Shown here piece by piece: positions 6,655-14,951 of a stretch of DNA of 22,707 nt. The position numbers and the translations under genes are program-made. The stretch is taken from positions 1 to 22,707 of the forward strand of contig CAZAMT010000032.1 of the NCBI GenBank assembly GCA_964486145.1, given 5' to 3'. The stretch is from CAZAMT01 sp964486145. GTDB taxonomy: Bacteria > Bacteroidota > Bacteroidia > Bacteroidales > JAAAOM01. Position 1 is the stretch's first letter. Every line of letters starts with the position of its first letter. The notes under the pieces are model-generated. The model saw only the letters and a list, made by a program, of their open reading frames with translations, ran no database searches and was not told the DNA's origin.

Positions 6655-9537
6655 TTAAAAATTAAGTTTCAAGCCTATACGTCCCCACCATGAATAATAT
6701 TCCTGCTGAAGAATGCGGTCAGGAGTACCAAGGTAAAATTTTAAAGGTGCATTTGACAGGTTAATAAAATCTGTAAATACCTTCAGATAGTTGGTAATTG
6801 CATAGTTAGCGGTAAAATCAAAATGCCATGCTTTGCCATAGTATTCATCCAAATCTTCATCCGCACCCAGTTGATATAAAAAATCATCATGGAAATTTGC
6901 TGAAATCCGGGCAGTAAATTTTGGTGTTTCATAGAACACGGCAAGATTGGTTGAATGTTTCGCCTGTCCCGGTAATGTAATCTGCTCTTTTTCAGTTTCA
7001 GAACTAAACGCACTTAAATCATCTTCTCCAAAGATGACAACGGCATCGGTATAATTAGCCGGAAGCCTTTTATTAATAAATGCTTCTGAATAGGTATACG
7101 TATAGTTTAAGTATACGCCAAAATCACTTAAAAAACCAGGCAAAAACAATAATTTGGATTGTACCTGAACTTCCGCGCCATATACAAATGCATTGATTCC
7201 GTTAATCGCTTTGGTTATTTCTACCAGACTATAGTCAGCGGGATCACCTTCATGGGCAAACCGTTTGTAATAAAAAATGAAATTATCAATTTGCTTAAAA
7301 AACAACCCACCTGAAAGTAACCCCCCACCTTTCAGATATTTTTCACCTAACAAATCCAGGTTCATCGATTGAGGATATTCAAGATTCGGATTACCGTATG
7401 TTACTTTTTTCCTGTCAATTTCACGGTAAGGTAGAACATCCTCGAAATTTGGCCTTGAATATGTATACGTGAAGCCTGCCCGTAAATTAAAATTATCATT
7501 AATGGTGTATTTTGCCTGGAACTGAGGCAGTAAAAACTCATGTGAACGTTTGTCATACAAGGTATCCATGTCTGAAAACCGATTCTTTACGGTGTTTATT
7601 TTTCTTCCCTCATAATCAATATCTGTTCTTTCATATCGCAAACCTCCAAGCAACATTAACTTATCAATATCATGCCGAACCATAAAATAACCTGCATAAA
7701 TCTTTTCGTTGGCTAAATAATCAACACTGTAAGATTGAACTTTGGAATCTGTTCTGTCAATAATAAAAAACTGGGGATAAAACTCGTAGAAATCCTTTAA
7801 TTTCTGTGGTGATGGTATATTGTCCACAGCATAATTCCTGTCAAGCAAATTTGTTTCCCGGAAACCATCATCAAAAAACGGCAGTGATATCCCGGGGCCT
7901 GTCCCCGGATAAATATTTGAGGTGGTAAAATATGCTCCTAACGCGTTGGCATCCACATCCCTTTCCTTTTCTTTCAATCGTACCTTTCCTCCAAATTTTA
8001 TATAACCTCCCTGATAACCAAACTGATAAGGGATTTCTATATTTAGTTTGGATGTGATGTTGTGATCTGTAATCAAACCATTGGCAAATAATAATTCTTC
8101 AAATTCATATTCATCATAATTCACTGCATTTATTGAATCACGTGGATTCGGTAGTCTTATCCTGGGCCAGTTTGGTTCACCAACATCAAATTGCATGGTT
8201 ATGGCCTGACCCGGACTATCGAAGAGCGCTTCAATTCTTTCTGGTTGTTCTTCCCGCGCAGTTGCATAAGCCCCTTCATAATCAACAGTTGCGCCCCAAA
8301 TCTTGTGTTCCCCACCAATATTTAAGGAACTAATTTCCTGGATTTTTAGTCTGTCTCGCACATCGCGATCTATTCCACCATACAGATAATAGTGTTCTGA
8401 AACAGCATCATCAAGCTCATAAATAACCCTTCTTCTGATTTCATTATCTGAAAAACTATTGTACATTCCTCTAAGATAAACTATTGAGTTTTCATTAAAT
8501 TTATAATCCAATGTTGCACTCAACCCAATTCTTTTTCTGGTAATATCGTAATGTCGCAATTGCATTTCCCGGTATTGCACAAAATAGTTATCCCGTCCTT
8601 CATCCGTACTTCCCCAAAAAGGGCCCTTGGCATATTCAAATTCCATGTTATCTGACCCCTGGTTGTTGACATAATAGCTACTATTCATGTTGAAGCCAAA
8701 CTTATTAAAACGTTGACCATATGAAAATTGGACCTGATAATTACCGGTTTGTCTTAAATTGTTGTAGCCAGCAGCCAACGATGCACGTACGTCAGGTTCC
8801 TCTCCTTCAGCAGCTTTCGTAATAATATTTACATTCCCCCCGATACCATCCGCATCCATGTCTGGAGTGAGCACCTTTGAAATTTCAATATATTCAATTT
8901 GATCTGCTGATATCACATCCAGTCCTACATAGCGAACATCGCCTTCCGGAGAAGGTATTTGTTCTCCATTGATATTGAAATTGGTTAGTTCCGGCGGTGT
9001 ACCGCGTAATTGGACAAACCGACCCTCTCCCTGGTCCCGTTGAAGGGTTATCCCGGGAATGCGCTGAATAGCTTCAGCCGCGTTCATATCAGGAAAATGC
9101 TCAATCTGCTCAGAAGAAACAACATTTTTAATATTAACAGCTAACTTTTGCTCAAGCATGGCTTTCACCTGCCCTTTCGCCTGTCCTCTGATTTCCACTT
9201 CCTGGAGTTTCGTTGTTGCTGGTGCCAGTTCAATTGTGAACTCTAAAACATCTTGTTGACTAAAATCACATACCAGCCGGACACTCTCATAACTGATGTA
9301 TGAAATGATCAGTGTGGTTTTATTGCTTCGAATATTGCCAAGCTCAAAATATCCGTTCAAATTTGTGATTGTTCCGATTGTTGTGTTTTCAATTCTGATG
9401 CCTGCTCCGGGCAGAGGTTCACTCGTTTCCGCATCCACCACCCTGCCGGAAACTTTGTTCGATTGAGCAAATAAAGAACCGCCAAAAAATATGGGTACTA
9501 AAAAGGTGAAAAAGAAAACCCTAAACAAATTTTGCAT
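6655..9537 (-). CDS. TonB-dependent receptor with N-terminal carboxypeptidase-regulatory-like domain
   Basis: This 960-aa outer-membrane receptor should import a substrate with energy from TonB-ExbBD. A signal peptide at 1-25 ends in SLFAQ. Residues 28-105 are a CarboxypepD_reg-like beta-sandwich (VSGRVVDAETSEPLPGAGI... NGYFELGNI). The plug, at about 130-240, contains FPDMNAAEAIQRIPGITLQR and ends in DADGIGGNVNIITK. The rest is a 22-strand-type barrel ending in the aromatic beta-signal ...GRIGLKLNF. The plug pattern matches the TIGR01782-type receptors rather than SusC, and no SusD gene is adjacent, so this is not a classic SusC/D polysaccharide locus. ATG at 9537 is chosen because it starts the signal peptide; an upstream TTG would add 35 residues encoded across a hairpin. 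The ligand is unknown; the phytase 6 kb away raises phytate or another organophosphate as a guess. Confidence 0.92.
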   Translation of the reverse strand: MQNLFRVFFFTFLVPIFFGGSLFAQSNKVSGRVVDAETSEPLPGAGIRIENTTIGTITNLNGYFELGNIRSNKTTLIISYISYESVRLVCDFSQQDVLEFTIELAPATTKLQEVEIRGQAKGQVKAMLEQKLAVNIKNVVSSEQIEHFPDMNAAEAIQRIPGITLQRDQGEGRFVQLRGTPPELTNFNINGEQIPSPEGDVRYVGLDVISADQIEYIEISKVLTPDMDADGIGGNVNIITKAAEGEEPDVRASLAAGYNNLRQTGNYQVQFSYGQRFNKFGFNMNSSYYVNNQGSDNMEFEYAKGPFWGSTDEGRDNYFVQYREMQLRHYDITRKRIGLSATLDYKFNENSIVYLRGMYNSFSDNEIRRRVIYELDDAVSEHYYLYGGIDRDVRDRLKIQEISSLNIGGEHKIWGATVDYEGAYATAREEQPERIEALFDSPGQAITMQFDVGEPNWPRIRLPNPRDSINAVNYDEYEFEELLFANGLITDHNITSKLNIEIPYQFGYQGGYIKFGGKVRLKEKERDVDANALGAYFTTSNIYPGTGPGISLPFFDDGFRETNLLDRNYAVDNIPSPQKLKDFYEFYPQFFIIDRTDSKVQSYSVDYLANEKIYAGYFMVRHDIDKLMLLGGLRYERTDIDYEGRKINTVKNRFSDMDTLYDKRSHEFLLPQFQAKYTINDNFNLRAGFTYTYSRPNFEDVLPYREIDRKKVTYGNPNLEYPQSMNLDLLGEKYLKGGGLLSGGLFFKQIDNFIFYYKRFAHEGDPADYSLVEITKAINGINAFVYGAEVQVQSKLLFLPGFLSDFGVYLNYTYTYSEAFINKRLPANYTDAVVIFGEDDLSAFSSETEKEQITLPGQAKHSTNLAVFYETPKFTARISANFHDDFLYQLGADEDLDEYYGKAWHFDFTANYAITNYLKVFTDFINLSNAPLKFYLGTPDRILQQEYYSWWGRIGLKLNF

Positions 9538-9630
9538 GCCGTGAAAATTTAAAATTACCACTCGTGAAAACCTAAATACTTGAATTTGTAGCCATCTGAA
9601 TGCAAGTAATTCGAACTTAATTAAACAAGA

Positions 9631-9662
9631 ATCTGCCCTCAACAGGATTATCGAGGGCAGAT
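9631..9662 (-). terminator. Hairpin between the T9SS protein and receptor genes, likely terminator or attenuator
   Basis: A perfect 10-bp inverted repeat, ATCTGCCCTC (9631-9640) and GAGGGCAGAT (9653-9662), encloses a 12-base loop. On the - strand it falls about 24 bases after the stop codon of the T9SS protein gene and is followed by TCTTGTTTAATT, a weak T-rich tract. It may therefore reduce rather than abolish read-through into the receptor gene that starts at 9537. Confidence 0.65.
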
Positions 9663-9685
9663 CATTTTAACCAATATATTTTTAC

Positions 9686-11359
9686 TTACTCAACAATTAT
9701 TTTTTGCAATTGACTTACATTGTTTTGTACTGTTTTTAGAATGTAGATACCTTTCTCAATATTAGATACATCCATAACAGTTTTGGATGAATTTGATGCT
9801 TCGGAAAGTACCAGTTTCCCTGTAACATCAAACAATTCAATTGTTGCAGTTTCATTTGATTCAAAAACAACATTCAGTATCCCGTTTGTTGGATTTGGAT
9901 ACACCTGAATGTTTTGATCTGCGCTCATTGATTTGTTTTCAATGCTTGTAGACATGGAACTAAAATAAACAAATAACTGAGCTCTTCTTTCGGGATGATT
10001 TTGTCCGTCACCACCATCCTCCGGGTCAGCAATATTTTCGAACGCTTCAAATTCCCTTGCGTTATCTACATCGCTTGGCCCCTGGTTTTCACCTTTTAAG
10101 ATAAAGGCTATGGCGTTTCCGAATTTCCAGCCTGTGCGGTTAACAACCTCCTGTACAACAGCACTGAGGTCTGGTGTACGATAAAACCCCCAGAGATCCC
10201 ATGGCTCCGCTACTTCCCACAACACAGAACTTTGCGTTGCAGTGCGGTCCGTTAACAGGTTGTCATCATTGAAATTTGCTTCATCAAATGTTGCAGCGCT
10301 GTCAGTGGCTTCAGCAACAATGGTAATTCTGGCTATGTCATCTGCATCTTTACCTTCGTGTGAACATACAACAATAAAGGCAGAATCAATGGTTGTTCCC
10401 TGCGGAATGTTCAGGTCCCTGAAACGAAGTCCTGCAGTCAATATATTTTGATCCTCCGGTTCTCCCTCCCAGCCTGCATCAATGTCATCATCAAATGGAG
10501 TGTCAACCTCATCATTTTCCTGTTCCGCGTCGTCTGTGGATGCGTCAAACGTAAGCATTTCGCCATCATCTTCAATGGTTACTACACCCGTTGACTTAAT
10601 ATAGGAAGCATATACAGAAACCGGAGCTGTATAGTAAACCACAAATTTGGCTCTTCTCTCAGGGTGGTTCTGACCATCGCCGCCATCTTCAGGATCGGCA
10701 ATGTTTTCAAAAGCTTCAAATTCCCTGGCATTATCCACATCACTTGGTCCCTGGTTTTCCCCTTTAAGTATAAATGCGAGTGGATTTCCAAGTTTCCAAC
10801 CTGGTCTGTCAATAATTTCCTGAACTATCGATCCTACATCGGGAGTGCTGTAATATCCCCAAAGATCCCATGGTTCAGCCACTTCCCATAATACTGAATT
10901 TTCTGTGGAAGAACGATCCGTCAGCAGGTAATCATCATTGAAATTGGCATCGTCAAACGTTGCAGCGCTGTCGGTTGCTTCAGCAACAATGGTAATCCTG
11001 GCTACGTCTTCTGCATCTTTTCCCTCGTGGGAGCAAACTATAATAAAAGCAGAATCAATGGTCGCACCAACGGGGATGTTAATATCCCGAAACCGCAGTC
11101 CCGCAGTCAATATATTTTGATCCTCCGGTTCTCCCTCCCAGCCTGCATCAATGTCATCATCAAATGGTGTATCAACCTCATCATTTTCCTGTTCCGCATC
11201 ATCAGTGGATGCATCAAAGGTTAACATTTCCCCATCATCCTCGATGGTAACAACACCGGTGCTCTGGATATAAACTTCAAATTTTGTGTTTTGTCCATAT
11301 GCTATAAAGCCATAGCAAAACAACATTGTGAAAACGAATCTAAGTAAACTTTTTTTCAT
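9686..11359 (-). CDS. T9SS-secreted acidic protein with two near-identical tandem repeats
   Basis: The 557-aa product has a signal peptide (1-22, ending AYG), two tandem domains of about 213 residues (about 30-246 and 253-469), and a C-terminal type A T9SS sorting domain (485-557: VYPNPTNGILNV..., IELFDVTGKLV, KGIYILK, ending KIIVE). It should be exported by Sec, then moved across the outer membrane by T9SS and released or anchored. Each domain opens STGVVTIEDDGEMLTFDAST, is rich in Asp/Glu (DDDIDAGWEGEPEDQ), and contains LRFRDINIP, a pattern seen in beta-sandwich surface modules of the DNRLRE kind; that fold assignment is inference. No catalytic motif was recognised. The acidic clusters could bind calcium. 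It lies upstream of the receptor gene on the same strand, separated by a hairpin. Confidence 0.88.
   Translation of the reverse strand: MKKSLLRFVFTMLFCYGFIAYGQNTKFEVYIQSTGVVTIEDDGEMLTFDASTDDAEQENDEVDTPFDDDIDAGWEGEPEDQNILTAGLRFRDINIPVGATIDSAFIIVCSHEGKDAEDVARITIVAEATDSAATFDDANFNDDYLLTDRSSTENSVLWEVAEPWDLWGYYSTPDVGSIVQEIIDRPGWKLGNPLAFILKGENQGPSDVDNAREFEAFENIADPEDGGDGQNHPERRAKFVVYYTAPVSVYASYIKSTGVVTIEDDGEMLTFDASTDDAEQENDEVDTPFDDDIDAGWEGEPEDQNILTAGLRFRDLNIPQGTTIDSAFIVVCSHEGKDADDIARITIVAEATDSAATFDEANFNDDNLLTDRTATQSSVLWEVAEPWDLWGFYRTPDLSAVVQEVVNRTGWKFGNAIAFILKGENQGPSDVDNAREFEAFENIADPEDGGDGQNHPERRAQLFVYFSSMSTSIENKSMSADQNIQVYPNPTNGILNVVFESNETATIELFDVTGKLVLSEASNSSKTVMDVSNIEKGIYILKTVQNNVSQLQKIIVE
10434..11167. 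repeat. Internal tandem duplication with two identical 65-bp blocks
   Basis: The two domains of the T9SS protein are repeated with a constant offset of 669 bases (223 codons). The blocks 10434-10498 and 11103-11167 are identical over 65 bases by direct comparison, while the surrounding parts of the repeats differ at many third codon positions. By eye the two protein domains differ at about 29 of some 212 positions, and their first 60 residues (33-92 and 256-315) differ at none until the RDI/RDL change. Confidence 0.9.
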
Positions 11360-11578
11360 AATTAAAAGGATTTAAATTGTACTTTACAATACAATATTAG
11401 AGCAGAATTACACCGGTTTCAATAGTAGCTTTTGTACTTAACAAATAGTAAAAAGTACCATGGAAGATGTCAGACCAATACAGGCAAAGGATAAGGCATT
11501 CGGGAGCATTGCCTGAAATTAACTTCCCAAACCGAAATTTAATACTGGCTTAAAACTGAGGTTACATTCAGGTAATTT

Positions 11579-12346
11579 TTAAAACTTTTCGAAGATACCA
11601 AGACCAAAAAGTGCAAAATCGTATTTTATTGGATCACACGGATCCAGTATTGCAAGATTGCCGGTTACTTCTTCCACCGCTTTCCAGTCATTTTGTTTAC
11701 GCTCCAGTAAGCCAAGTTTTCTTGAAACATTGCCGGTATGTAGATCAAGAGGTAATTTTAAATCCTTTAAATCAATGGCCTTCCAAATTCCAAAATCTAT
11801 TCCACGACTGTCTTTTCTAACCATCCAGCGTAAAAACATGTTCAAGCGTTTGGCTGTTGCGCCCCTGGAAGGATCGGCAAAATGTTTCTCTGTGCGCTTT
11901 TCGTGTGGCAAATCAAAGAATACCTTCCTCGTATGCTCAATGGCATCCTTCACGCGGTTGTTTTGAAGATAACCTGCTGTGAAGGTCTGTTCAAGTCCGT
12001 TATGAAATTTGTAAATGTGTTGCAGCATTCTTAAAAAAAACATGCAATCGTTTCCATTGAATGTCCTGTGTACAAAAGATTCAAATCGTTCAATATCTTT
12101 GTCAGTTGCCGACATAATAAAGTCATAAGGGGAACAGCCCATCATCTGCATCATGCGAAGTGCATTTTTGACTATGGTAACCCGCTGCCCCCAGGCAATG
12201 ATTGCTGTTAAAAAACCGCTAATCTCAATGTCTTCCTTATCGGTAAACATATGTGGTATCCGGATGGGATCGGTTTCAATAAACTCAGGACGGCAGTAAA
12301 AATCATATTTTTCTTGAAGAAATTTATAAAGTTCATCGTTTTGCAT
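11579..12346 (-). CDS. DUF2400 / TIGR02757 family protein, possibly HhH-glycosylase related
   Basis: The 255-aa protein matches the uncharacterised family DUF2400 (PF09674, TIGR02757), recognisable by TAIIAWGQR at 47-55, the central RGATAKRLNMFLRWMVRKD (161-179), PLDLHTGNVSRKLGLL at 199-214 and DPIKYDFALFGLGI at 238-251. No function is established. The PLDLHTGNVSRKLGLL block followed by a helix ending in FALFGLGI resembles the catalytic-Asp segment of endonuclease III-type helix-hairpin-helix glycosylases (VDTHIFRVCNRT...), with Asp201 in the place of the catalytic aspartate. The Cys4 iron-sulphur loop of EndoIII is absent. ATG at 12346 is chosen over a TTG seven codons upstream; it lies 25 bases below a TACATTTG promoter element. 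Confidence 0.85.
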   Translation of the reverse strand: MQNDELYKFLQEKYDFYCRPEFIETDPIRIPHMFTDKEDIEISGFLTAIIAWGQRVTIVKNALRMMQMMGCSPYDFIMSATDKDIERFESFVHRTFNGNDCMFFLRMLQHIYKFHNGLEQTFTAGYLQNNRVKDAIEHTRKVFFDLPHEKRTEKHFADPSRGATAKRLNMFLRWMVRKDSRGIDFGIWKAIDLKDLKLPLDLHTGNVSRKLGLLERKQNDWKAVEEVTGNLAILDPCDPIKYDFALFGLGIFEKF

Positions 12347-12371
12347 GGGAAAATCAGCTTTTTTCAAAGCA

Positions 12372-12379
12372 CAAATGTA
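12372..12379 (-). promoter_or_regulatory. Candidate -7 promoter element for the DUF2400 gene
   Basis: On the - strand this reads TACATTTG, an exact TAnnTTTG match, 25 bases before the ATG at 12346, nearly the same distance as the element in front of the acyl-CoA synthetase gene. No clear -33 TTTG is present because the upstream DNA is the inverted-repeat element. Confidence 0.45.
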
Positions 12380-12655
12380 GTTAATCGCACACAGATAACG
12401 CAGATCCAGCGGATGCTCGCTGATATATTTTTATTTCAGAAATCGGTGAGTCTGGTCTAAAAAGCCACCTTACCCCTAAATCCCCTAAAGGGGACTTCTT
12501 CAAACTGCTGATTTTTAGCTGTTCCCCTTTAGAGCCTGTCCCGATGAAAATCGGGAGGTTAGGGGTGAAAACAACAAAAATCAGCAGTTTGAAGGCTTTT
12601 TAGACCAAACCCATCTGTGATTATCTGCCAAATCAGTGTTATCCGCGTTCTGTTT
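12380..12655. repeat. Composite element of nested inverted repeats (MITE/REP-like) filling the intergenic gap
   Basis: This gene-free stretch is almost entirely palindromic. A perfect 14-bp pair TGGTCTAAAAAGCC (12453-12466) / GGCTTTTTAGACCA (12594-12607) encloses a perfect 19-bp pair (12498-12516 / 12576-12594, core AAACTGCTGATTTTT). Inside are two inverted copies of a unit with ends TCCCCTTTAG and TTAGGGGT (about 12472-12493 and 12522-12566). The second copy contains a 7-bp hairpin TCCCGAT-GAAA-ATCGGGA (12539-12556). Outside lies an imperfect pair built on CAGATAACGCAGAT (12392-12405) and ATCTGTGATTATCTG (12613-12627). Similar short sequences occur between genes in many Bacteroidota genomes, from general knowledge. 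It carries no ORF. It could also stop transcripts of the kinase gene ending at 12661. Confidence 0.8.
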
Positions 12656-12660
12656 CAAAA

Positions 12661-14940
12661 CTAAACCAATGCCTCTTCCAAAACCAACGGGAGCGTTACA
12701 TAAAATGATGTACCCTTACCCTCCTGACTTTCAAGCCAGATTCTTCCACCGTTCATTTCGATAAAATCCTTGCATAGAAGCAAACCCAGTCCCGAACCTT
12801 TTTCCTGGTACAATCCGAGGGTTGTATATTCCATTCGTGGATTAAATAACTTCTGTTGGTTTTCTTTGGAAATACCTATTCCTGTATCTGAAACACAAAC
12901 TTCAACAACATCATCTTTGATGGCTGACTTTATATGTATGGTTCCTTGTTCAGGTGTATATTTAATTGCGTTTGAAATTAAATTTCTGAACACCGTATCA
13001 ACCAATTCGGTATCCACATAAACGCTGCTTTGTTCATCTATTTCCTTTTCAAACCTAATATTTTTAAGTTCAAATTCATGTTTGAATAAATCCGTATTCC
13101 GATTTATAATTTCTCCCAACGCAACTGGTTTTGGTCTGTAACTCAACCTTCCCAACTGGTTTCTCGACCATTGCAAAAGGTTGTCAATGAGGAGGAATGC
13201 AGTTTTAGCTGAATCGTTCAAAGAGATGAGGGCTTTATGGAGTTTATCACGATTCAGTTCATCAAATTTTTTACTTAATGTTTCCGACAGATTCTTGAAC
13301 CACCACAATGGATTGCGCAATTCATGCCCTATAATTGAAAAGAATTTATCTTTTTCGTGATTTGCCTTATCAAGCTCCTTATTTAATCGGTCAAGCTGCT
13401 TGTTTTTTTCAGTAATTTTGACATTGAGTGCTTCCAATGCGTTATTGGCTCTTGTTTTGACTATAAAACGGTAATAAAATAATAAAGTAAGACTTGTCAG
13501 CAGGATTAAGGTAATGATAATGGCCGTAATAACTGCGTTTTTTCGTTGAATAGCCAGGTTTTTTAATTCATTTTCCTGGCGCAAAATTTTATTTTGCTGT
13601 TCTTTGCGTTCGGTTTCAAAGGCAATTTTCAGTTCTTCGATGTTTCTGTTTTTTTCCTGGTCAATTAAAAATTCTCGGGCATCCGCATATAAAACATAGT
13701 ACTCCAATGCTTTTTCATGATTGTTATTCACGCGTTGCAATTCAACCATTAAGAAGTAGAAATCAGCCAACAAGCCCGTTAATTCATCTCCTTTTGATAG
13801 TGCAATACCTTTTTGGATATATTCCGAAGCAAATTTTGTATTCTGCTTTGCCAGATACAACCTGGCAAGGTTCAGATAAATATAAAGGCAGCCCTTTTCG
13901 TATCCGATTTCCTTTGACAGATTGATGGCTTTCAGGTAGAACTGCTCCGATTTTTTCATCGCTCCCAGCTTTCTGTAAATATTACCGGATAAATACATAC
14001 TTTTAATCATACCCTTTTTGTACCCAATCCGCTGACAAAGTTGAAAACTGTTTTGATAACATATAAGGGCGCTGTCAAGGTTTCCACGCGCTTCAAATAT
14101 TTCACCGATGTTTTTCTGTGATTTGGCAATACCTTCCAAATAGCTGATTTCTTCCCGGTGTTTTAATGCAAGTCGATGATACATTAGCGCCTGGTTATCA
14201 TCACCAAGCTTTTCATAAATATTTCCGAGATGATTGTATGTTGTTGCAATAAGAACTTTGTTATTGGTTTTATCAAGCATATGAAATGCATCAAGATACT
14301 GTTTTAAAGCCTGATTAAATAAAGCCAGGGTTTCATAATGCTTACCAAGATTGTTTTTAATGGAGATAATTTGATTCTCGTTTTGAATTTCCCGGGCCAT
14401 ATAAAGGGCATCAAAATAATAATTCTGTGAACGTTTGTAATTGCCTTTGGAATGATGGTATTTTCCGATATAATTCATTGCCGAGGCTTCCCCGGTTCTG
14501 TAATTTATTTTTTTTGATATCTTTCCGGCTTCAAAGAAATGGTTTAAAGCTCTTTCAAAAAATCCTTTGTTATAATTTATTTCTCCAAGCTCAATAAGGC
14601 AGTCAACTTCCTGCTTACCATTATTGGTTATTCTATTGATTAAAAGTGCTTTCTCCAGTAATTCAGTACCTTCATCCACGTTACCCGCATATACATGATA
14701 AATACCTGCATAATATCTGGCCAAAGCAATCTTATTGCTATCATTTGCCTGCATTGCCAGTTTCAACAAGTCCTCAGCAGCATAATATGCAATTACCGGA
14801 CGCACATAAATATTCTTTTCGGCTATGTTCAGAGCGTCCATCAATTTTTGCTGTCCAGATGCTCCGTATCCATTCAATAACGGAAAATTGAATAGCATCA
14901 GAAAAATACAAAATACACACATGTTTCTAAACGGATGCAT
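12661..14940 (-). CDS. TPR-containing sensor histidine kinase
   Basis: The 759-aa protein has a signal-like hydrophobic N-terminus (7-24), a long array of TPR-type helical repeats (about 35-430; for example residues 150-185, 230-262 and 270-302), a coiled coil (about 425-465), one transmembrane helix (about 468-491), a second coiled coil (495-530), and a kinase core. The H-box FFSIIGHELRNPL places the phosphorylated His at 539. The N-box is NLISNAIKYTP (653-663), the G1 box DTGIGI (685-690) and the G2 box GSGLGL (715-720). The TPR part is probably periplasmic and senses an unknown signal. It is the second gene of a pair: the response regulator ends 11 bases upstream, so it is the obvious partner. 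No receiver domain is fused. Confidence 0.93.
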   Translation of the reverse strand: MHPFRNMCVFCIFLMLFNFPLLNGYGASGQQKLMDALNIAEKNIYVRPVIAYYAAEDLLKLAMQANDSNKIALARYYAGIYHVYAGNVDEGTELLEKALLINRITNNGKQEVDCLIELGEINYNKGFFERALNHFFEAGKISKKINYRTGEASAMNYIGKYHHSKGNYKRSQNYYFDALYMAREIQNENQIISIKNNLGKHYETLALFNQALKQYLDAFHMLDKTNNKVLIATTYNHLGNIYEKLGDDNQALMYHRLALKHREEISYLEGIAKSQKNIGEIFEARGNLDSALICYQNSFQLCQRIGYKKGMIKSMYLSGNIYRKLGAMKKSEQFYLKAINLSKEIGYEKGCLYIYLNLARLYLAKQNTKFASEYIQKGIALSKGDELTGLLADFYFLMVELQRVNNNHEKALEYYVLYADAREFLIDQEKNRNIEELKIAFETERKEQQNKILRQENELKNLAIQRKNAVITAIIITLILLTSLTLLFYYRFIVKTRANNALEALNVKITEKNKQLDRLNKELDKANHEKDKFFSIIGHELRNPLWWFKNLSETLSKKFDELNRDKLHKALISLNDSAKTAFLLIDNLLQWSRNQLGRLSYRPKPVALGEIINRNTDLFKHEFELKNIRFEKEIDEQSSVYVDTELVDTVFRNLISNAIKYTPEQGTIHIKSAIKDDVVEVCVSDTGIGISKENQQKLFNPRMEYTTLGLYQEKGSGLGLLLCKDFIEMNGGRIWLESQEGKGTSFYVTLPLVLEEALV

Positions 14941-14951
14941 AAAATTAAAGA

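Noticed and set aside
9538..9642. N-terminal extension of the TonB receptor by 35 codons to a TTG start
   Set aside because: The extension runs into the hairpin region, has no family similarity, and would bury a perfect signal peptide that begins at the ATG at 9537.
10242..11120. Two similar + strand open frames opposite the T9SS protein gene
   Set aside because: They resemble each other only because they are antisense to the two tandem repeats; no independent evidence of coding.
6655..11359. Reading the receptor and the T9SS protein as a SusC/SusD polysaccharide utilisation pair
   Set aside because: The receptor plug is TIGR01782-like, the partner lacks a SusD fold or SusD-type lipobox, and no carbohydrate-active enzyme is adjacent.
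12453..12607. CRISPR-like or riboswitch interpretation of the inverted-repeat element
   Set aside because: There are no regularly spaced direct repeats with unique spacers, and the layout of crossing inverted copies fits a mobile palindromic element better than a known riboswitch class.
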